A DNA stretch of 64,000 nucleotides from Papio anubis (GCF_008728515.1 NC_044986.1:55912855-55976854), one strand, 5' to 3'. Shown: positions 1-11,688, counted from the stretch's first letter. Notes: generated by a model not told the origin, from the letters alone. Translations and numbers: made by a program.

Positions 1-61
1 GGAAAGATGGGAAGTACTAACAAAATGTTGGTATAGAGAAGATACTGGAGCTTTTGTAAAC

Positions 62-118
62 TTCTCATCAGACAAACGAGGCCCAAAGAAGTGCAGAGAC
101 TTGTCTGAGGTCACACAC
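62..118 (-). repeat. MIR fragment
   Basis: A short stretch matches the MIR core read on the minus strand: a 'cagacaaacgaggcccaaag' block followed by a 'gaggtcacac' block. It is old and diverged, and the ends are approximate. Confidence 0.45.
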
Positions 119-427
119 TGACTTTTTCCAAAGCTAGTGCCACAATTGCCTCAGCAATTTTCTGATATTTATGATAGACTGGATTCTCCATTTCACCAGA
201 GTCAGCTACATGAGGAGAGTCTGCCTTCATCACCCTCCAACATCTTTGCTTCCAGCCCATGTATAACCAGAGTCCAGAGCAAAGTAAATCACAAGTGAAA
301 AGTGGAAAATGTGGCAGGTCAGGGCCACAAGGGAAAGAATTTGACAAAGTGGACTTCGACTGAACACAGAAACATGTTTGTTACAGATGGTCGGTCAGCA
401 AGGTGGAGTGAGGAGACAGTGCAGGAT

Positions 428-560
428 CTGAACCGGATGGAACCAGTTTGAGATCCTGGCTCTCACCAGTATTAACTCTGCAGCCTTGGACAAAGCACCT
501 AACCTCAGATGCTACCTCATCTGGAGAACAGAGAGAGTAATATCTGTCTTGTGGGGGGTC
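428..560 (+). repeat. MIR element (tRNA-derived SINE)
   Basis: The order of blocks follows MIR in the plus orientation: 'gatcctggctct', then 'gccttggacaaagcacctaacctc', then 'ctcatctggagaacag'. Divergence is high, as expected of a mammalian-wide repeat. Confidence 0.6.
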
Positions 561-599
561 TAAAGGACTTTATTCGTAACTGAAGCTCAGAGCCTTCTA

Positions 600-735
600 C
601 ACACACTTTGATTTTAATCTCATAAAACTTTATGAGGTGGAATATTCCTACCACTATTTTCTTACTCAAAAAGATGGAAACCCAGAGAGGTTAAGATAGG
701 TGTCCAACGTTACACATGTAGTAAGAAATGACCAA
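600..735 (-). repeat. MIR element
   Basis: This shows the reverse order of MIR blocks: 'tctcataaaactttatgaggtgg', then 'gaaacccagagaggttaag', then 'acacatgtagtaag'. It lies directly after a plus-strand MIR. Confidence 0.6.
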
Positions 736-807
736 GGATTTTTATGGAAATTTGTTTGGTTCCAATGCCCATGGCCTTAGCCACTGCAATATAGCAGTGA
801 GCCAAGA

Positions 808-1103
808 GGCCGGGCATGGTGGCTCACACCTGTAATCCCAGCACTTTGGGAAGCCAAGGCGGGCAGATTACCTGAGGTCAGGAGTTCAAGAACAGCCTGG
901 TCAACATGGCAAAACCCTGTCTCTACCAAAAATGCAATAATTAGCCCAGCATGGTAGTGTGTGCCTGTAGTCCCAGCTACTTGGGAGACTGAGGCACAAG
1001 AATCACTTGCACCTGGGAGGCAGAGGTTGCAGTGAGCCGAGATCATGCCACTGAACTCCAGCCTGGGTCTCAAAAAAACAAAATAAAACAAGCAAACAAA
1101 AAA
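808..1103 (+). repeat. Alu with target-site duplication
   Basis: The Alu runs from 'ggccgggcatggtggctcac' to an A-rich tail. Flanking duplications are 796-807 (agtgagccaaga) and 1104-1115 (agtaagccaaga), with one mismatch. The right arm lacks about 15-20 bases between 'cagcctggg' and 'tctcaaaa'. The sequence looks like an AluS-age copy. Confidence 0.95.
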
Positions 1104-1431
1104 AGTAAGCCAAGAGCCCAGCATGCTGCCTGACACTCAATAAATAGTGCCTAGTTAAATGAAGCAGCAGATTCAGAAAAACGGCCACTTCCTTGCAGCC
1201 CAACCATGAAGAGGGATGGAGTGGCTCGGTTAGATGAGAGGAAACAAATAGCCTTTAAGAGATGGAAAGCCCAGAGAAGCTGAGGCAGACACACAGACAC
1301 ATGAGCAGCGGGGTGTTGGCTCGCGTGGCAGCACTCCTGAGGGTCCATCTGATCACCCACCCGCCCCCGGTGGGAAAGCAGGTTACAGACCTGTCAGGAG
1401 CCACTGTGTTTCTCTTCTCTTCAATGGCACC

Positions 1432-1462
1432 TCTCTTGCTCTCTCTCTCTCTCTCTCTCTCT
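1432..1462. repeat. (CT)n microsatellite
   Basis: A nearly pure CT run abuts the poly-T end of the following minus-strand Alu. It probably grew from the edge of the Alu tail or its target. Confidence 0.9.
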
Positions 1463-1749
1463 TTTTTTGAGACGGAATTTTTCTCTTGTTGCCCAGACTG
1501 GAGTGCAATGGTGCAATCTTGGCTCACTGCAACCTTCACCTCCTGGGTTCAAGTAATTCTCCTGCCTCAGCCTCTGAGTAGCTGGGATTACAGGTGCCCA
1601 CCAACACACCGGCTAATTTTTGTATTTTTAGTAGAGATAGGGTTTCACCATGTTGGACAGGCTGGTCTTGAACTCCTGACCTCAGGTGTTCCATCCGCCT
1701 CGGCCTCCCAAAGTGCTGGGATTACAGACATGAGCCATCAAGTCCGGCC
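1463..1749 (-). repeat. Alu
   Basis: A full-length Alu on the minus strand, from the poly-T and 'gagacggaat' to 'gagccatcaagtccggcc'. Several CpG sites have decayed, and the copy looks like AluS. Confidence 0.95.
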
Positions 1750-2719
1750 CACTTGCTTTCTTTTTAGGTCAACATCTGTTCAGTTTTGACTTTCCCAAGC
1801 CGTTGATGGCCATGCTTCAAATGTTTGAAGTAAATGTTCTGGCCCTAAAAAGAACATTTTTTTTCTACATATGAACAAATATGACTTCTTAATCATCCAC
1901 TATCAGGACTCCTGAAGGCTACAGTTTCTAACTGCCATATTCTTGCCCTAAACAGATCATACACTGCCCCTGAGATGACATGAATTTACTCAGTTATGGG
2001 CACTGAACATTACGAAATATTCTGGAATTGAAATAATCAAAATGTTATCAACCATCTCCCTGCCAGGTTTTCCAGCCCTCTCCATGAATCACAGTTGTGA
2101 TGCACTTTTACAAAGCCAGATGAAAGGCCTGGAGCCCTGGCTGGGTATCAACTGTGTAAGGTTTCCACAGAGAGCCCCAACACAGCAGTGCCAGCAGACA
2201 CTTGTCCTTTGAGTAGTGTGAGGATGCAGAAATGGGACTAAGGGGGACTTGTTTGTGTTTTTTGACCTGCAGAACTCAGATATCCAAACAAGTGTCATTC
2301 CCATTTGGAGTTGGTGAATGGAGGGGAGTGGGGAAATCTCTGGACTTTTTTGAGTACTCAAAGGCATTTGGCAGAACCTTTTAAACTGCCTACTTGGCCT
2401 GCAACACACACTCCTTGGTATAAATTCACTGGTGGCAATGTTTTTAGGTGCAGATTTGATTTCTGAGACAAGCTGATTGTTCTCTGGAGTCAAGTTTAGC
2501 TGAAAATAAATGGCTAGGCTGGAGAATAGAATTTCAAGTTTAAATGACAGACTATAACCACCTTTAGAGTAGAAATGATATCTCCAGCATTTTCCACAGA
2601 GCTTGGACAAAGTAAGTGCTTAATAACATATTTTTTCCCCCATAGGGCAGATGAGGTGTGACTTTAAAAGGTGTTGCTCTTCTATGCGTCACAAAGTCAT
2701 TACTTAGAAGGTGATACTT
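1750..2719. other. Intergenic, nothing recognised
   Basis: This unique-looking sequence has no repeat or exon that I can place. An open frame on the minus strand (2089-2610) has no domain, splice context or compositional sign of coding, so I do not call it a gene. Confidence 0.6.
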
Positions 2720-3003
2720 GGCCAGCTGTGGTGGCTCACACTTATAATTCCAGCACTTTGGGAGGCCCAGGAGTTTGAGACCATGCTGGGCAACATGGCA
2801 AAACCCTGTCTCTACTAAAAATATATATATACAAAAATTAGCTTGGCATGTTGGTGCACACCTGTAGTCCCAGGTACTCGAGAGGCTGAGGTGGAAGGAT
2901 CACTTGGAGCCTAGGAGGTGGAGGTTGCAGTGAGGTGATATCAAGTCACTGCACTCCAGCCTGGGTAACAAAGTAAGACTCTGTCTCAAAAAAAAAAAAA
3001 AAA
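2720..3003 (+). repeat. Old Alu (J-like) with internal deletion
   Basis: It starts 'ggccagctgtggtggctcac' and ends in a long A tract. About 30 bases of the left arm are missing between 'gggaggccc' and 'aggagtttgagacc'. An imperfect duplication 'ggtgatactt' / 'agtgatacct' flanks it. An AT run sits at 2821-2832. Confidence 0.9.
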
Positions 3004-3016
3004 AAAGTGATACCTA

Positions 3017-3649
3017 AGGAGGGGGACTGAACCATGAGCAAGCCCATTCTGAGTTTTATAGACCCCGTTTTTGGTTAGCACATGGTGTCTTGCACATGCT
3101 AGGAATTAAATACATATTTGCACAATTAAAGTTTGTAGAGGAAAACAAAAATCCAGTCATATCTCCTGAGTTACAGGGCAACACTTTGGAAAGCAGGTAT
3201 TGAGACGACCCTTCTTTCGGTCGTATCCAGACACACAGAATCTAATATGGCATGGGTGGAAATCAGTCCTTTGGAAACACAGAAAGACAGAGCAAAAGAA
3301 AAATGTTAGAATGCTGATTATAATAGAACAGATACGTTTATGGAAATAATAGTTTATATTTTGAAGTTGTTTTGGGAGGTTTCTCATCATCGTTGATCTT
3401 AGCTGTAGACTTAATACCTTGATTGCTAACAATATACCATCCTCCAATCCACCTGTCCTCAGCATTTGCATGGTTTACACTATTCTAAAAATGAAGTTAT
3501 TAAAAGTAGTAAAAGTTGAATATTGCCTCTACAGTTTAAATTCATGTTTCCCATCAAAAACCACAATTGGAGGCTCTGGATTTAAATTGGAAACAAATGA
3601 GAGATAATTAGGAAGATTCAGGAAAAACTCAAAGAAGGAATTTATAAAT
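3017..3649. other. Intergenic, nothing recognised
   Basis: AT-rich unique sequence without a repeat or exon that I can support. Confidence 0.55.
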
Positions 3650-3870
3650 TCCTGTCACTGTCACTATACTTGGCTACTTATATACATTGAGTAAACCCCA
3701 CCACATTGTTAAGAGACTATGATTCTCATTTTACAAACGAGCAAACTGAGGCTCAGAGTGGTTGAGTACTTTCTTAGGATCACACAGCTTGTACATGGTC
3801 CAAGCCAGGGCTCAACAACAAGCCCACATCTGCCTCCTTCCAGTTCACTGTCATGCCTCCCTTACGCATT
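3650..3870 (-). repeat. MIR element
   Basis: Contains 'ctcattttacaaacgagcaa', then 'actgaggctcagagtggttgag', then 'cacacagcttgtacatgg', the reverse-strand MIR core order. Confidence 0.65.
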
Positions 3871-4979
3871 TTATTTAGAAGCCTGGTGCACATGTTCAAG
3901 AATTGAACATACGTAACCAAAGCAGAAAGCTATATTAGTCTATGGTCTTGAAGAAGGATTGGAGTGTCAGGTTTCAGCCCTGCTCAAGAGAACCAAGCAG
4001 GGCATTGGCCTTTCTGAGCTTCAGGGTCCCCCTTTTCTAGACAGAAGACATAGTGATCTACTTTGAAGGACTCTCAGAAGCAACCAGTATAAACAAGGCT
4101 GCAAAGACAAAGCCTTTGGCTAAAAAACAAGGAAGCAATAAATCCATGGAACAAGACAGGTGCCCTCTCTGATCCAAACCTAGAACAAGGGGGAAGAAAA
4201 CAAAAGTGCCCAGGTTTCTTGTCCAACTACTCCTCCCCGCCAAGTCCCCCATGTATACTTTTCATATGTGAAAATTCTCTTTGCAATCACTGGAATTCTA
4301 TTTGGAGAGAAAATACAAGAAAACAGGAGGTCAAGCTGCAGCCACAGAGCTTGGTCAAGTAATTTATATATCATTAATCCTTTGCTTCTCCTCCTGCCTT
4401 TATTTAACCAAAAGAAAATGAGAGGAGTAGAAATGTAATTCATTGATCTCTCTTTGTAATCAGTCTTATAAAAAGTGGAGAGATGTTGCAGGGATAGGAA
4501 ATAGGCTTTGTGAATCTCAGTGAATTTTAATCTATTACATCTCCCTCCATCAGAAGCACATAAGAGTCACACTAAACTTTCCTCCAAAATCAACATCTTA
4601 AAATGCTACATTAAAAAACACACACACACACACAAACAAAAAAAAAACCCACTTACTGTTCAGGGGTTCAATAAGCAAAGTCCAAAGTCAAGGGAATGAT
4701 CTCTCTCTTTTATGAAAAACACCATATGGTCTTAGTGGATCAGGAGGCTCACTGGTCTGTTATTAATAACTGGCTTAGAGCTTTATGAAGAAACATGAGC
4801 CAGAATGTCACGAGAGGAGGCAAGTGGAAAGAAATTGACAGGCACAGGTGGAGTAAATTATAACAAAGATATACTTATGCCCACACAGGAGCTCGAAGAA
4901 CCCATGAGAAGGAGATCAGTTCCTCCACAATCAATAGGCCCTTATATCAAGTTTTTGAAGATTTAAACAACCCATAAAA
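3871..4979. other. Intergenic with a short (CA)n
   Basis: A (CA)n run lies at 4618-4634, followed by an A-rich stretch. Otherwise I recognise nothing here. Confidence 0.55.
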
Positions 4980-4993
4980 TATCCTGAATGTCA

Positions 4994-5184
4994 TCGGGGA
5001 ACATCACACAGCAGAGTGTGTTGAAAGGGTGGGGGCCTGGGGGAGGGATAGCATTAGGAGAAATACCTAATGTAAATGATGAGTTAATAGGTGCAGCACA
5101 CCAACATGGCATATGTATACCTATGTAACAAACCTGCACGTTGTGCACATGTACCCTAGAACTTAAAGATAATAATTTAAAAAA
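4994..5184 (+). mobile_element. 5'-truncated L1 (3' end only) with target-site duplication
   Basis: About 190 bases of primate L1 3' UTR: 'ggtgcagcacaccaacatgg', 'atgtatacctatgtaacaaa', 'cctgcacgttgtgcacatgt', then 'aacttaaagataataat' and an A tail. It is flanked by 4981-4993 (atcctgaatgtca) and 5185-5197 (atcctgaaggtca), a 13-base duplication with one mismatch. This is a complete, severely truncated insertion event. Confidence 0.93.
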
Positions 5185-5197
5185 ATCCTGAAGGTCA

Positions 5198-5711
5198 AAA
5201 AACACCATGACTCATTTAATGTTATACTATCCTTTGCTCTTCTGAACAATTCTTTTCCATGGACATGTAAATATCTTTTTAAATTGATACATTTTACCTT
5301 GTTTACATTGACTCTTCAATTTTAAAAATATATCAAGAAATGGATTTTGAAATGCACATTATCAACTTTTTAAAGTTTTTTTTACCTGTGAGCGTATTAG
5401 CTGCCTTCCCTTAGAGATCCCAAAACAATTCCTGGAAACATATAGGTGCATGTGGCAGCTGGAGGCTGGATCTTGGGATTGTATCATACATAAAAAGAAA
5501 CCTGTAGAATTCACGTGGTAAGAATGGAGGTGTAATCATCACCTTACTTCTGGTTTGCAGTGGCTCTCCTCTTTTGGAAACTTATATTTCAAAACATTCC
5601 GAATTCTATGCCTCCCCTCCTCCCCCATAAATGACATCAAATTGTTTATAATATTAACAGTATGTCTTTAGACCTAATTACATCAAACCCTGGCTCTGTC
5701 CGAAGTATTAA
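5198..5711. other. Intergenic, nothing recognised
   Basis: AT-rich unique DNA between the L1 insertion and the next Alu. Confidence 0.55.
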
Positions 5712-5726
5712 AAGAAACTGACAATT

Positions 5727-5851
5727 ACGTGGCTCGGAGTGGTGGCTCATGCCTGTAATATCAGCACTTTGGGAGGCCAAAGCAGGCAGATGGCTTGAGC
5801 TCCGAAGTTTGAGACCAGCCTGGGCAGCATGGTGAAACCCAGGATCTACAA

Positions 5852-5888
<37 letters not shown>

Positions 5889-6048
5889 GTAGCCAGGTGT
5901 GGTGGCACATGTCTGTAGTCCCAGCTACTCAGGAGGCTGAGGCAGAAGGATCACTTGAACCCTGGAGATAGAGGTTGCAGTGAGCCAAGATCATGCCATG
6001 GCACTCCAGCCTAGGTAACAGAGCAAGACTGTGTCTCAAAAATTAAAA
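5727..6048 (+). repeat. Alu with expanded middle A-tract
   Basis: Plus-strand Alu. The A-rich linker between the arms has expanded to a poly-A plus (AAAAG)n block at about 5849-5888. Duplications of 'aagaaactgacaatta' (left) and 'aagaaagctgacaatta' (right) flank it. Confidence 0.92.
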
Positions 6049-6102
6049 AAGAAAGCTGACAATTAGAGAAGTTATTGAAATACCTAAAGATTGTTAAATT
6101 GC

Positions 6103-6419
6103 CTCTTCTTCTTCTTCTTCTTTTTTTTTTTTTTTACAGAGACAGGACTCATTCTGTCACCCAGACTGAAGTGCAGTATCATGATCATAGCCCACTGCAG
6201 CTTTGAACTTCTGAGTTTAAGCAATCCTCCCACCTTGGCCTCTTGAGTAGCTGGGACCATAGGCATGTGCCACTGCACCCAGCTACATTTTTTTTTTTTT
6301 TTTTTCATTTTCTGTAGAGATGAGGTCTTGCCTGGTCTTCAATCCTGGACTCAGGTGACCCTTCTGCCTGTGTCTCCCAGTGTGATGGAATTACAGGCGT
6401 GAGCCACTGCACCCAGCCA
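6103..6419 (-). repeat. Old Alu (J-like) with (TTC)n tail
   Basis: A minus-strand Alu whose tail has turned into (TTC)n plus poly-T. The linker between the arms is also a long T run (about 6287-6305). Many substitutions point to AluJ age. Confidence 0.9.
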
Positions 6420-6934
6420 ACTGCTTCATTCTTCAGGTTCCAGCTGCTTGTCACCCTGGCTCAGATCTAGTAACTGGTCTTTTGTCAAACTAAACCTTTT
6501 TCAGCTAAATGCTGCGGTGGATGGGGTGGACACCTCCCTACAGACCTCACATAGTGGAATGTTATTCTACTGAGGCAACTGTGAAAAAGAGAAACTGATA
6601 TGCTAGTGACGCTCAGTTTAATAGATGGGAGAGAAGGAGTGGAATAGGCATAGAGCCTTTCTTTTTTTTCCCATTCTCTGGTCAATTAAAAAAATTTGAG
6701 TATCCACTGAATACATGTATTTTTGTTTATAGAACATATGCATATACTATTCTAAGTATATCATTTACATCATAAAATACAAATACAATTTTTAAAAGAA
6801 GAAATGTAAAAATAAATAGACATTCTAATATTTTCTTACCACACTTCCAATGGGTCATCTTTACCGGTCCCTGGGGCATGGACTGTGCAGCTGACTGATG
6901 AGTGTTCAGAACACCAGGCCCACCACTTATTAGG
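6420..6934. other. Intergenic, nothing recognised
   Basis: AT-rich unique sequence with no feature that I can support. Confidence 0.5.
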
Positions 6935-7375
6935 TGTTGTGGGTTGCATTGCATCCCCTAGAGACATTTTCAAGCCCAAGTCCTCTGTACCTGTGAATGT
7001 GACCCTATGTGGAAATCTTGCTGATATCATCTTGCTGATATAATCAAGATGAGATCATGCTAGATTAGGGTAGGCCCTAATCTAATGACCTGAGGCCTTG
7101 TGACAAGCGGGAAATGGGGACATAATCAGACATATAAGGAGATATCATGTGACAAAGGAAATATATATTGGAGTGATGTGTCCACAAGCCAAGGAATACC
7201 AAGGACTGTGGGCAACCACCAGAGAAGCAAGGGAGAGGCAAAGGAAGACCCTTCCCCAGAGCCTTCAGAGGGGCCACGGTCCTGCTGACACCTTAATCTT
7301 GGTCTTCTAGTCTCCAGAACTGACACAATAAATTTCTTTGTTTTAAGCCACCCTGTTGGTGGTAGAATTGAACTT
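6935..7375 (+). repeat. Old LTR-like element, family uncertain
   Basis: The block reads 'tgttgtgggttgcattgcat' near its start and ends with 'gtctccagaactg', 'aataaatttctttg' and 'taagccacc'. These phrases are typical of old MaLR/ERVL-type LTR 3' ends with a polyadenylation signal. I cannot name the subfamily. Confidence 0.5.
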
Positions 7376-7457
7376 CTAATACTTTAATGCAAATGTTTTA
7401 GGAATTCAAATTCAAAAAATTTAGGTAACTCTTTTTTTAAAAAAAGACTACTTGAAT

Positions 7458-7762
7458 GGCCGGGCGCGGTGGCTCAAGCCTGTAATCCCAGCACTTTGGG
7501 AGGCCGAGACGGGCGGATCACGAGGTCAGGAGATCGAGACCATCCTGGCTAACACAGTGAAACCCCGTCTCTACTAAAAAAAATACAAAAAACTAGCCGG
7601 GCGTGGTGGCGGCGCCTGTAGTCCCAGCTACTCGGGAGGCTGAGGCAGGAGAATGGCGGGAACCCGAGAGGCGGAGCTTGCAGTGAGCCGAGATCGCGCC
7701 ACTGCACTCCAGCCTGGGCGACAGAGCGAGACTCCGCCTCAAAAAAAAAAAAAAAAAAAAAA
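7458..7762 (+). repeat. AluYR-type (Old World monkey) Alu
   Basis: A young copy with 'ggctcaagcctgtaatcc', 'gaggccgagacgggcgg' and 'aaactagccgggcg', which are diagnostic of the monkey AluYR group. A perfect 17-base duplication flanks it (7441-7457 and 7763-7779). Confidence 0.95.
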
Positions 7763-7779
7763 AAAAAGACTACTTGAAT

Positions 7780-9439
7780 ATTTATTTTTTGATGGAAAGA
7801 GCTGTCTTCTGAGTTATTCAAGTTCAGCATAATGCAAGCATGCATTTGTCTTCTATTTGGGCTTATTCTTCCTGAACCTAGACAGCTCTACTGATTAAAT
7901 AAACTACCATTATGTTTCCTAGATGTTTAAGATGATGAAAACTGGAGATGTGTGTTCACCTAAATTAAATTATTATTCTGACAACTTCATTTCAACAATA
8001 ATTATGTTTTTTGGTATGTCAGCTTGAAGACAGTCTCTAAGATCTTTTAGTAACTTAAAACTTATGCGAGTTTAGGTTAATTAATGGATAGTCATTAAAT
8101 ACCTAGATCATTTCTAATAAGATAAAGTATTAAAATATTAATCACTAAGCATAATTTTAAGGCTGTATGTATTTTGCCATATTGAGAAATTGTACTATAA
8201 GGACATCTAAGCTATCAAACATTGTAAAGCGTATATTCATAAGCTTTGCTACACAATTGTAGTATCTGACAGCTCACAGGTATCTACCTCATAGCTATCT
8301 CTGTGAAATAGAAGTTAAAAAGTTACAATTAATATTGTGAGTGAGATTCTCTAGGAAAAATAATTGCAGAGAAGAGAACTTTGTATGCCAGGTTCTCAGG
8401 ATGTATTTTTGCTGAGGGAAAGAAGCAGAGTTTTGTCCTAAAGTAAAATGACTGGCTGTTCCAGAATGAGGAAGAATAGGTAGCACAAAACCTGAATAGA
8501 TGTAGAAACCTGTAGAAGGTGCACAGAAAGGGGATTTTATTTGCCATAGTCAACACTGGCTAAGGTTTAGTGGCTTTATTTATAAGATTGTCTTAAAAGA
8601 GCCTTGATATCAAATATTATGTTGATACAAAATTAAAACTGCTCTTCTGTCTGTTAAATGACAAAATTTTCTTGAATCATTTATGTACTTAAGAGGTTAA
8701 GATTTTTCTTTACCTTTTGAGAAATCTACCTAAAAGGCAATGATTCTATTTTATCAGAATAATTTTCTGTGCTTTACTTTCAGTTTTTCATGTCCTTGAT
8801 AACTTACAGGAACAAAGTCTTCTCACGCTTGAAAGAATTAAGGTTCTTTACAATCCTATTATCTCCCATGTTTTCTTTAAGACGTTTTTATTGTCACTTT
8901 GATTTTAAATTCACTGCTTTGTTTTAAATGCCACAGAAACAACCAAATTTCCTTGTCAATTGCATCATTTTTGTAATGAACTCATCAGATCTTTCACTTT
9001 TGAAAAATTATCGTTAATAAGTTAACCACGGTCATTTTTGGTCTCTTGGCATCTAGAGATAGTTTTTTGTTGTTGTTTTGCTTTGATTCTTCCTGGAAAG
9101 CACTGGCAAATCAGCTACAAACCAGAGTGCTTTGACATGAAAAACAACGGTCTCAGAGCCCCATGGGAAAGGACTATGCTGAGTACTCACAAGCACAGGC
9201 TTAAGATGGTATTCCTTAAATAGCCTGGGGCCCATGCCATTGGACCATCCAGGATTTCCTGCATTCTCATTAAGAAGCTAACGGGTTCATGAGGCTACTA
9301 ACCCAAGATGGAACAGAACAAGAATAAGCCTGAGCAAAACGATGAGGAATGATTTGAGTTTTGTTTGGAATGCTGCTAATATTTTAATATTCTATTATCT
9401 GGATATGAGGGCTACTTTCTCTTTTAAGCTATTATCTAC
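7780..9439. other. AT-rich intergenic DNA
   Basis: A 1.6-kb AT-rich stretch in which I recognise no repeat, exon or RNA gene. Small open frames on both strands show no domains. Confidence 0.55.
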
Positions 9440-9448
9440 AAAATATGT

Positions 9449-9452
<4 letters not shown>

Positions 9453-9500
<48 letters not shown>

Positions 9501-9780
9501 AGACGGAGTCTCGCTGTGTCTCCCAGGCTGGAGTGCGGTGGCGCGATCTCGGCTCACTGCAAGCTCCGCCTCCTGGGTTCACGCCATTCTCCCACCTCAG
9601 CCTCCGAGTAGCTGGGACTACAGGCGCCCGCCACCACGCCCGGCTAATTTTTTTGTATTTTTAGTAGAGACGGGGTTTCACCGTGTTAGCCAGGATGGTC
9701 TCGATCTCCTGACCTCGTGATCCGCCCGTCTCGGCCTCCCAAAGTGCTGGGATTACAGGCTTGAGCCACCGCGCCCCGCC
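9453..9780 (-). repeat. AluYR-type Alu with long poly-T tail
   Basis: The minus-strand copy ends '...aggcttgagccaccgcgcc', the monkey-type head. Its tail is a T run of about 48 bases. The duplication aaaatatgtagat is present at 9440-9452 and 9781-9793, a perfect match. Confidence 0.95.
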
Positions 9781-9793
9781 AAAATATGTAGAT

Positions 9794-10454
9794 TAATAAA
9801 AACAAAACATTTGTCTTTTTCTTCCAGTTTCCTCCCGAATTCGGAAACTTTTATTGAATATTCTTATTTCCAAGGCAATATAGTTATTTGCATAGGTTCA
9901 ATAAGAATCTGTTCTCCTTATTAAGAGGATGTAATTGGAAACATTGGTTATACAACAAAGCTTATTCTGAATAAGGCTTTGTTCAGAATGTCTTATCTGA
10001 GAATGAATCAATATATGGCCAGTAAGTCTTAAGGAACTGAGGCTGACTTTACAGGGTTGGCTTATGGGGTTCTCAGCCTTACCGAAGAATAAGGAAGTTC
10101 TCCTTCTAGAGGGCCAGGGAAATTTAGACTATTTGCGTGACCTTGAGAAGAGAGGAATTTACCCAAATCTATGATTAATGTAGGTGAAATCTGATGGTGA
10201 ATTCTTGCCTTGGCTTCTTAACTTCAAGAGGTTTGTGTTTATTTTTTAAACGCTCTCTCAGAAGAATCAAGCCTAAAGAGGTTTTTAAAGGTGTATTTGG
10301 AACGTCCTTATGAAATCTTCCACAAAGCAAACTTTAAAGAACCAATATGTTAAATCACCATTCTTGCCGCATATGTTAAAATAATTAAGTTGAATTTAAT
10401 GACATCAACGTTATTTTCTGACCAAGAATAATCCTTCTTTGAGATTATTTATTT
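9794..10454. other. Intergenic DNA left of the provirus
   Basis: No repeat that I can name. The last bases ('ctttgagattatttattt') match the far side of the host Alu at about 19726-19737, so this edge is the left flank of that Alu. Confidence 0.55.
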
Positions 10455-10881
10455 TGTTTCACGAGTCCGTGTGAAGAGATCACCAAACAGGCTTTGTGTG
10501 AGCAACATGGCTGTTGATTTCACCTGGGTGTAAGCAGGCTAAGTCCGAAAAAGGAGTCAGTAGAGGTGATGGGATTATCATGAGTTCTTATAGGTTTTGG
10601 GATAGGCGGGGGAGTTAAGAGCCATGTTTTGGGGGTAGGGGGTGGATCTCACAAGTACATTCTCAAGGGTGGGGAGAATTACAAACAAACTTCTTAAGGG
10701 TGGGGGAGATTATAAAGAACATTGATCAGTTAGGGTGGGGTAGAAACAAATCACAATGGTGGAATGTCATCAGTTAAGCTATTTTCACTTCTGTGGATCT
10801 TCAGTTGCTTTAGGCCAACTGGATGTATATGTGCAGGTTACTGGGGATATGATGGCTTAGCTTGGGCTTAGAGGCCTGACA
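10455..10881 (-). repeat. 3' LTR of the HERV-H/F-type provirus
   Basis: 427 bases, beginning on the minus strand with TGTCAGGCCTCTAAGCC and ending ...GTGAAACA. Near its end it holds the promoter-proximal and 'aggtgaaat' R/U5-like wording shared with its partner. By eye it differs from the other LTR at about 16 positions. Confidence 0.93.
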
Positions 10882-10894
10882 TTCCTGTCTTCTT
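10882..10894 (-). promoter_or_regulatory. Polypurine tract
   Basis: On the minus strand 'aagaagacaggaa' lies directly against the 3' LTR start, the expected site and composition of the plus-strand primer of reverse transcription. Confidence 0.7.
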
Positions 10895-11104
10895 ATATTA
10901 ATAAGAAAAATAAAACAAAATGGGGGTAAAGTGTTAGGGAGGTGAAAAGTTTGGGGGTAATATGGAGAGAGAATGGGTGATGTTTCTCAGGACTGCTTCG
11001 AGCAGGATTTGGGGCGGCGTGGGAACCTAGAGTGGAAGAGATTCAACTGAAGAAGGATTTTGGGGTAAGGGGTGATATTGTGGGGTTGTTAGAAGGAGCA
11101 TTTG

Positions 11105-11613
11105 TCATGTAGAATTATTGGTGATGGCCTGAATGCGGTTTTGTATGAACTGAGAAACTAAACGAAAGACACAAGGTCCGAATAAAAGAAGGAGAAAAAT
11201 AGTTATTAAAGGACTAAGAATTAGTACCCGGGACAGCCAATTACAGAGTGTCAAAGGGGGTTCAGCATCATTATTTGCTTTGTTGGCGAGTTTTTGGAGT
11301 CTATCCTTGAGTTTTTTTAATGTTGTCATATACCAGGCCAGATTGATTTAGGTAAAAACAACATTCTTCATTTAAAAATATACAGAGTCCACCCATCCCC
11401 CCTTTTTTTTCCAGCAGGAGTCAGAGCCTCGTTGAATTTGGAGGGAAGACAAATGCAAAGCCAGCAATTGTTTGTTAAAGAAGGATTAGAAATGGCTAGA
11501 AGAAAGTGAGTGAGATTGATAGTGTGGTGGAGATAGCTGGGGAGAGGTAGAGGGTGGCATAAGAACGGGAACAAGAATAAGAGTAAGTATAAAAGTAAAG
11601 AATAGGACATCAT
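11105..11613 (-). pseudogene. ERV env remnant: signal/SU start joined to TM end
   Basis: From 11613 leftward a hydrophobic leader is followed by a CWLC motif, typical of the start of gammaretroviral surface protein. About 60 residues further on, the sequence passes straight into the TM part, beginning at an ECC motif (about 11365). It then continues with a coiled 'KLKDRLQKL' segment, a CNWLSR... stretch, a membrane anchor (LSPLITIFLLLLFG) and a short tail. Nearly all of SU and the TM ectodomain are gone, and the two parts are in different frames. It is non-functional for entry. Confidence 0.8.
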
Positions 11614-11688
11614 CAGGGTGAAAGTATTGGAGTGTACTTTGTCACTGAAGATCTTCTATCCACTTAAAGAGAGACTTAACAGTAGCAG

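Noticed and set aside
1104..1115. Possible tRNA-like or RNA polymerase III genes
   Set aside because: All A-box/B-box-like phrases that I noticed fall inside Alu or MIR elements. No independent cloverleaf was found.
777..1789. Multiple overlapping protein-like frames
   Set aside because: They are translations of Alu elements (the repeated 'SAHCNL', 'LPSSWDYR', 'VETGFHHVGQ' wording) and recur at every Alu in the window.
2089..2610. 173-codon open frame on the minus strand
   Set aside because: No domain, no splice signals and no similarity that I can see. Single long frames arise by chance in 64 kb.
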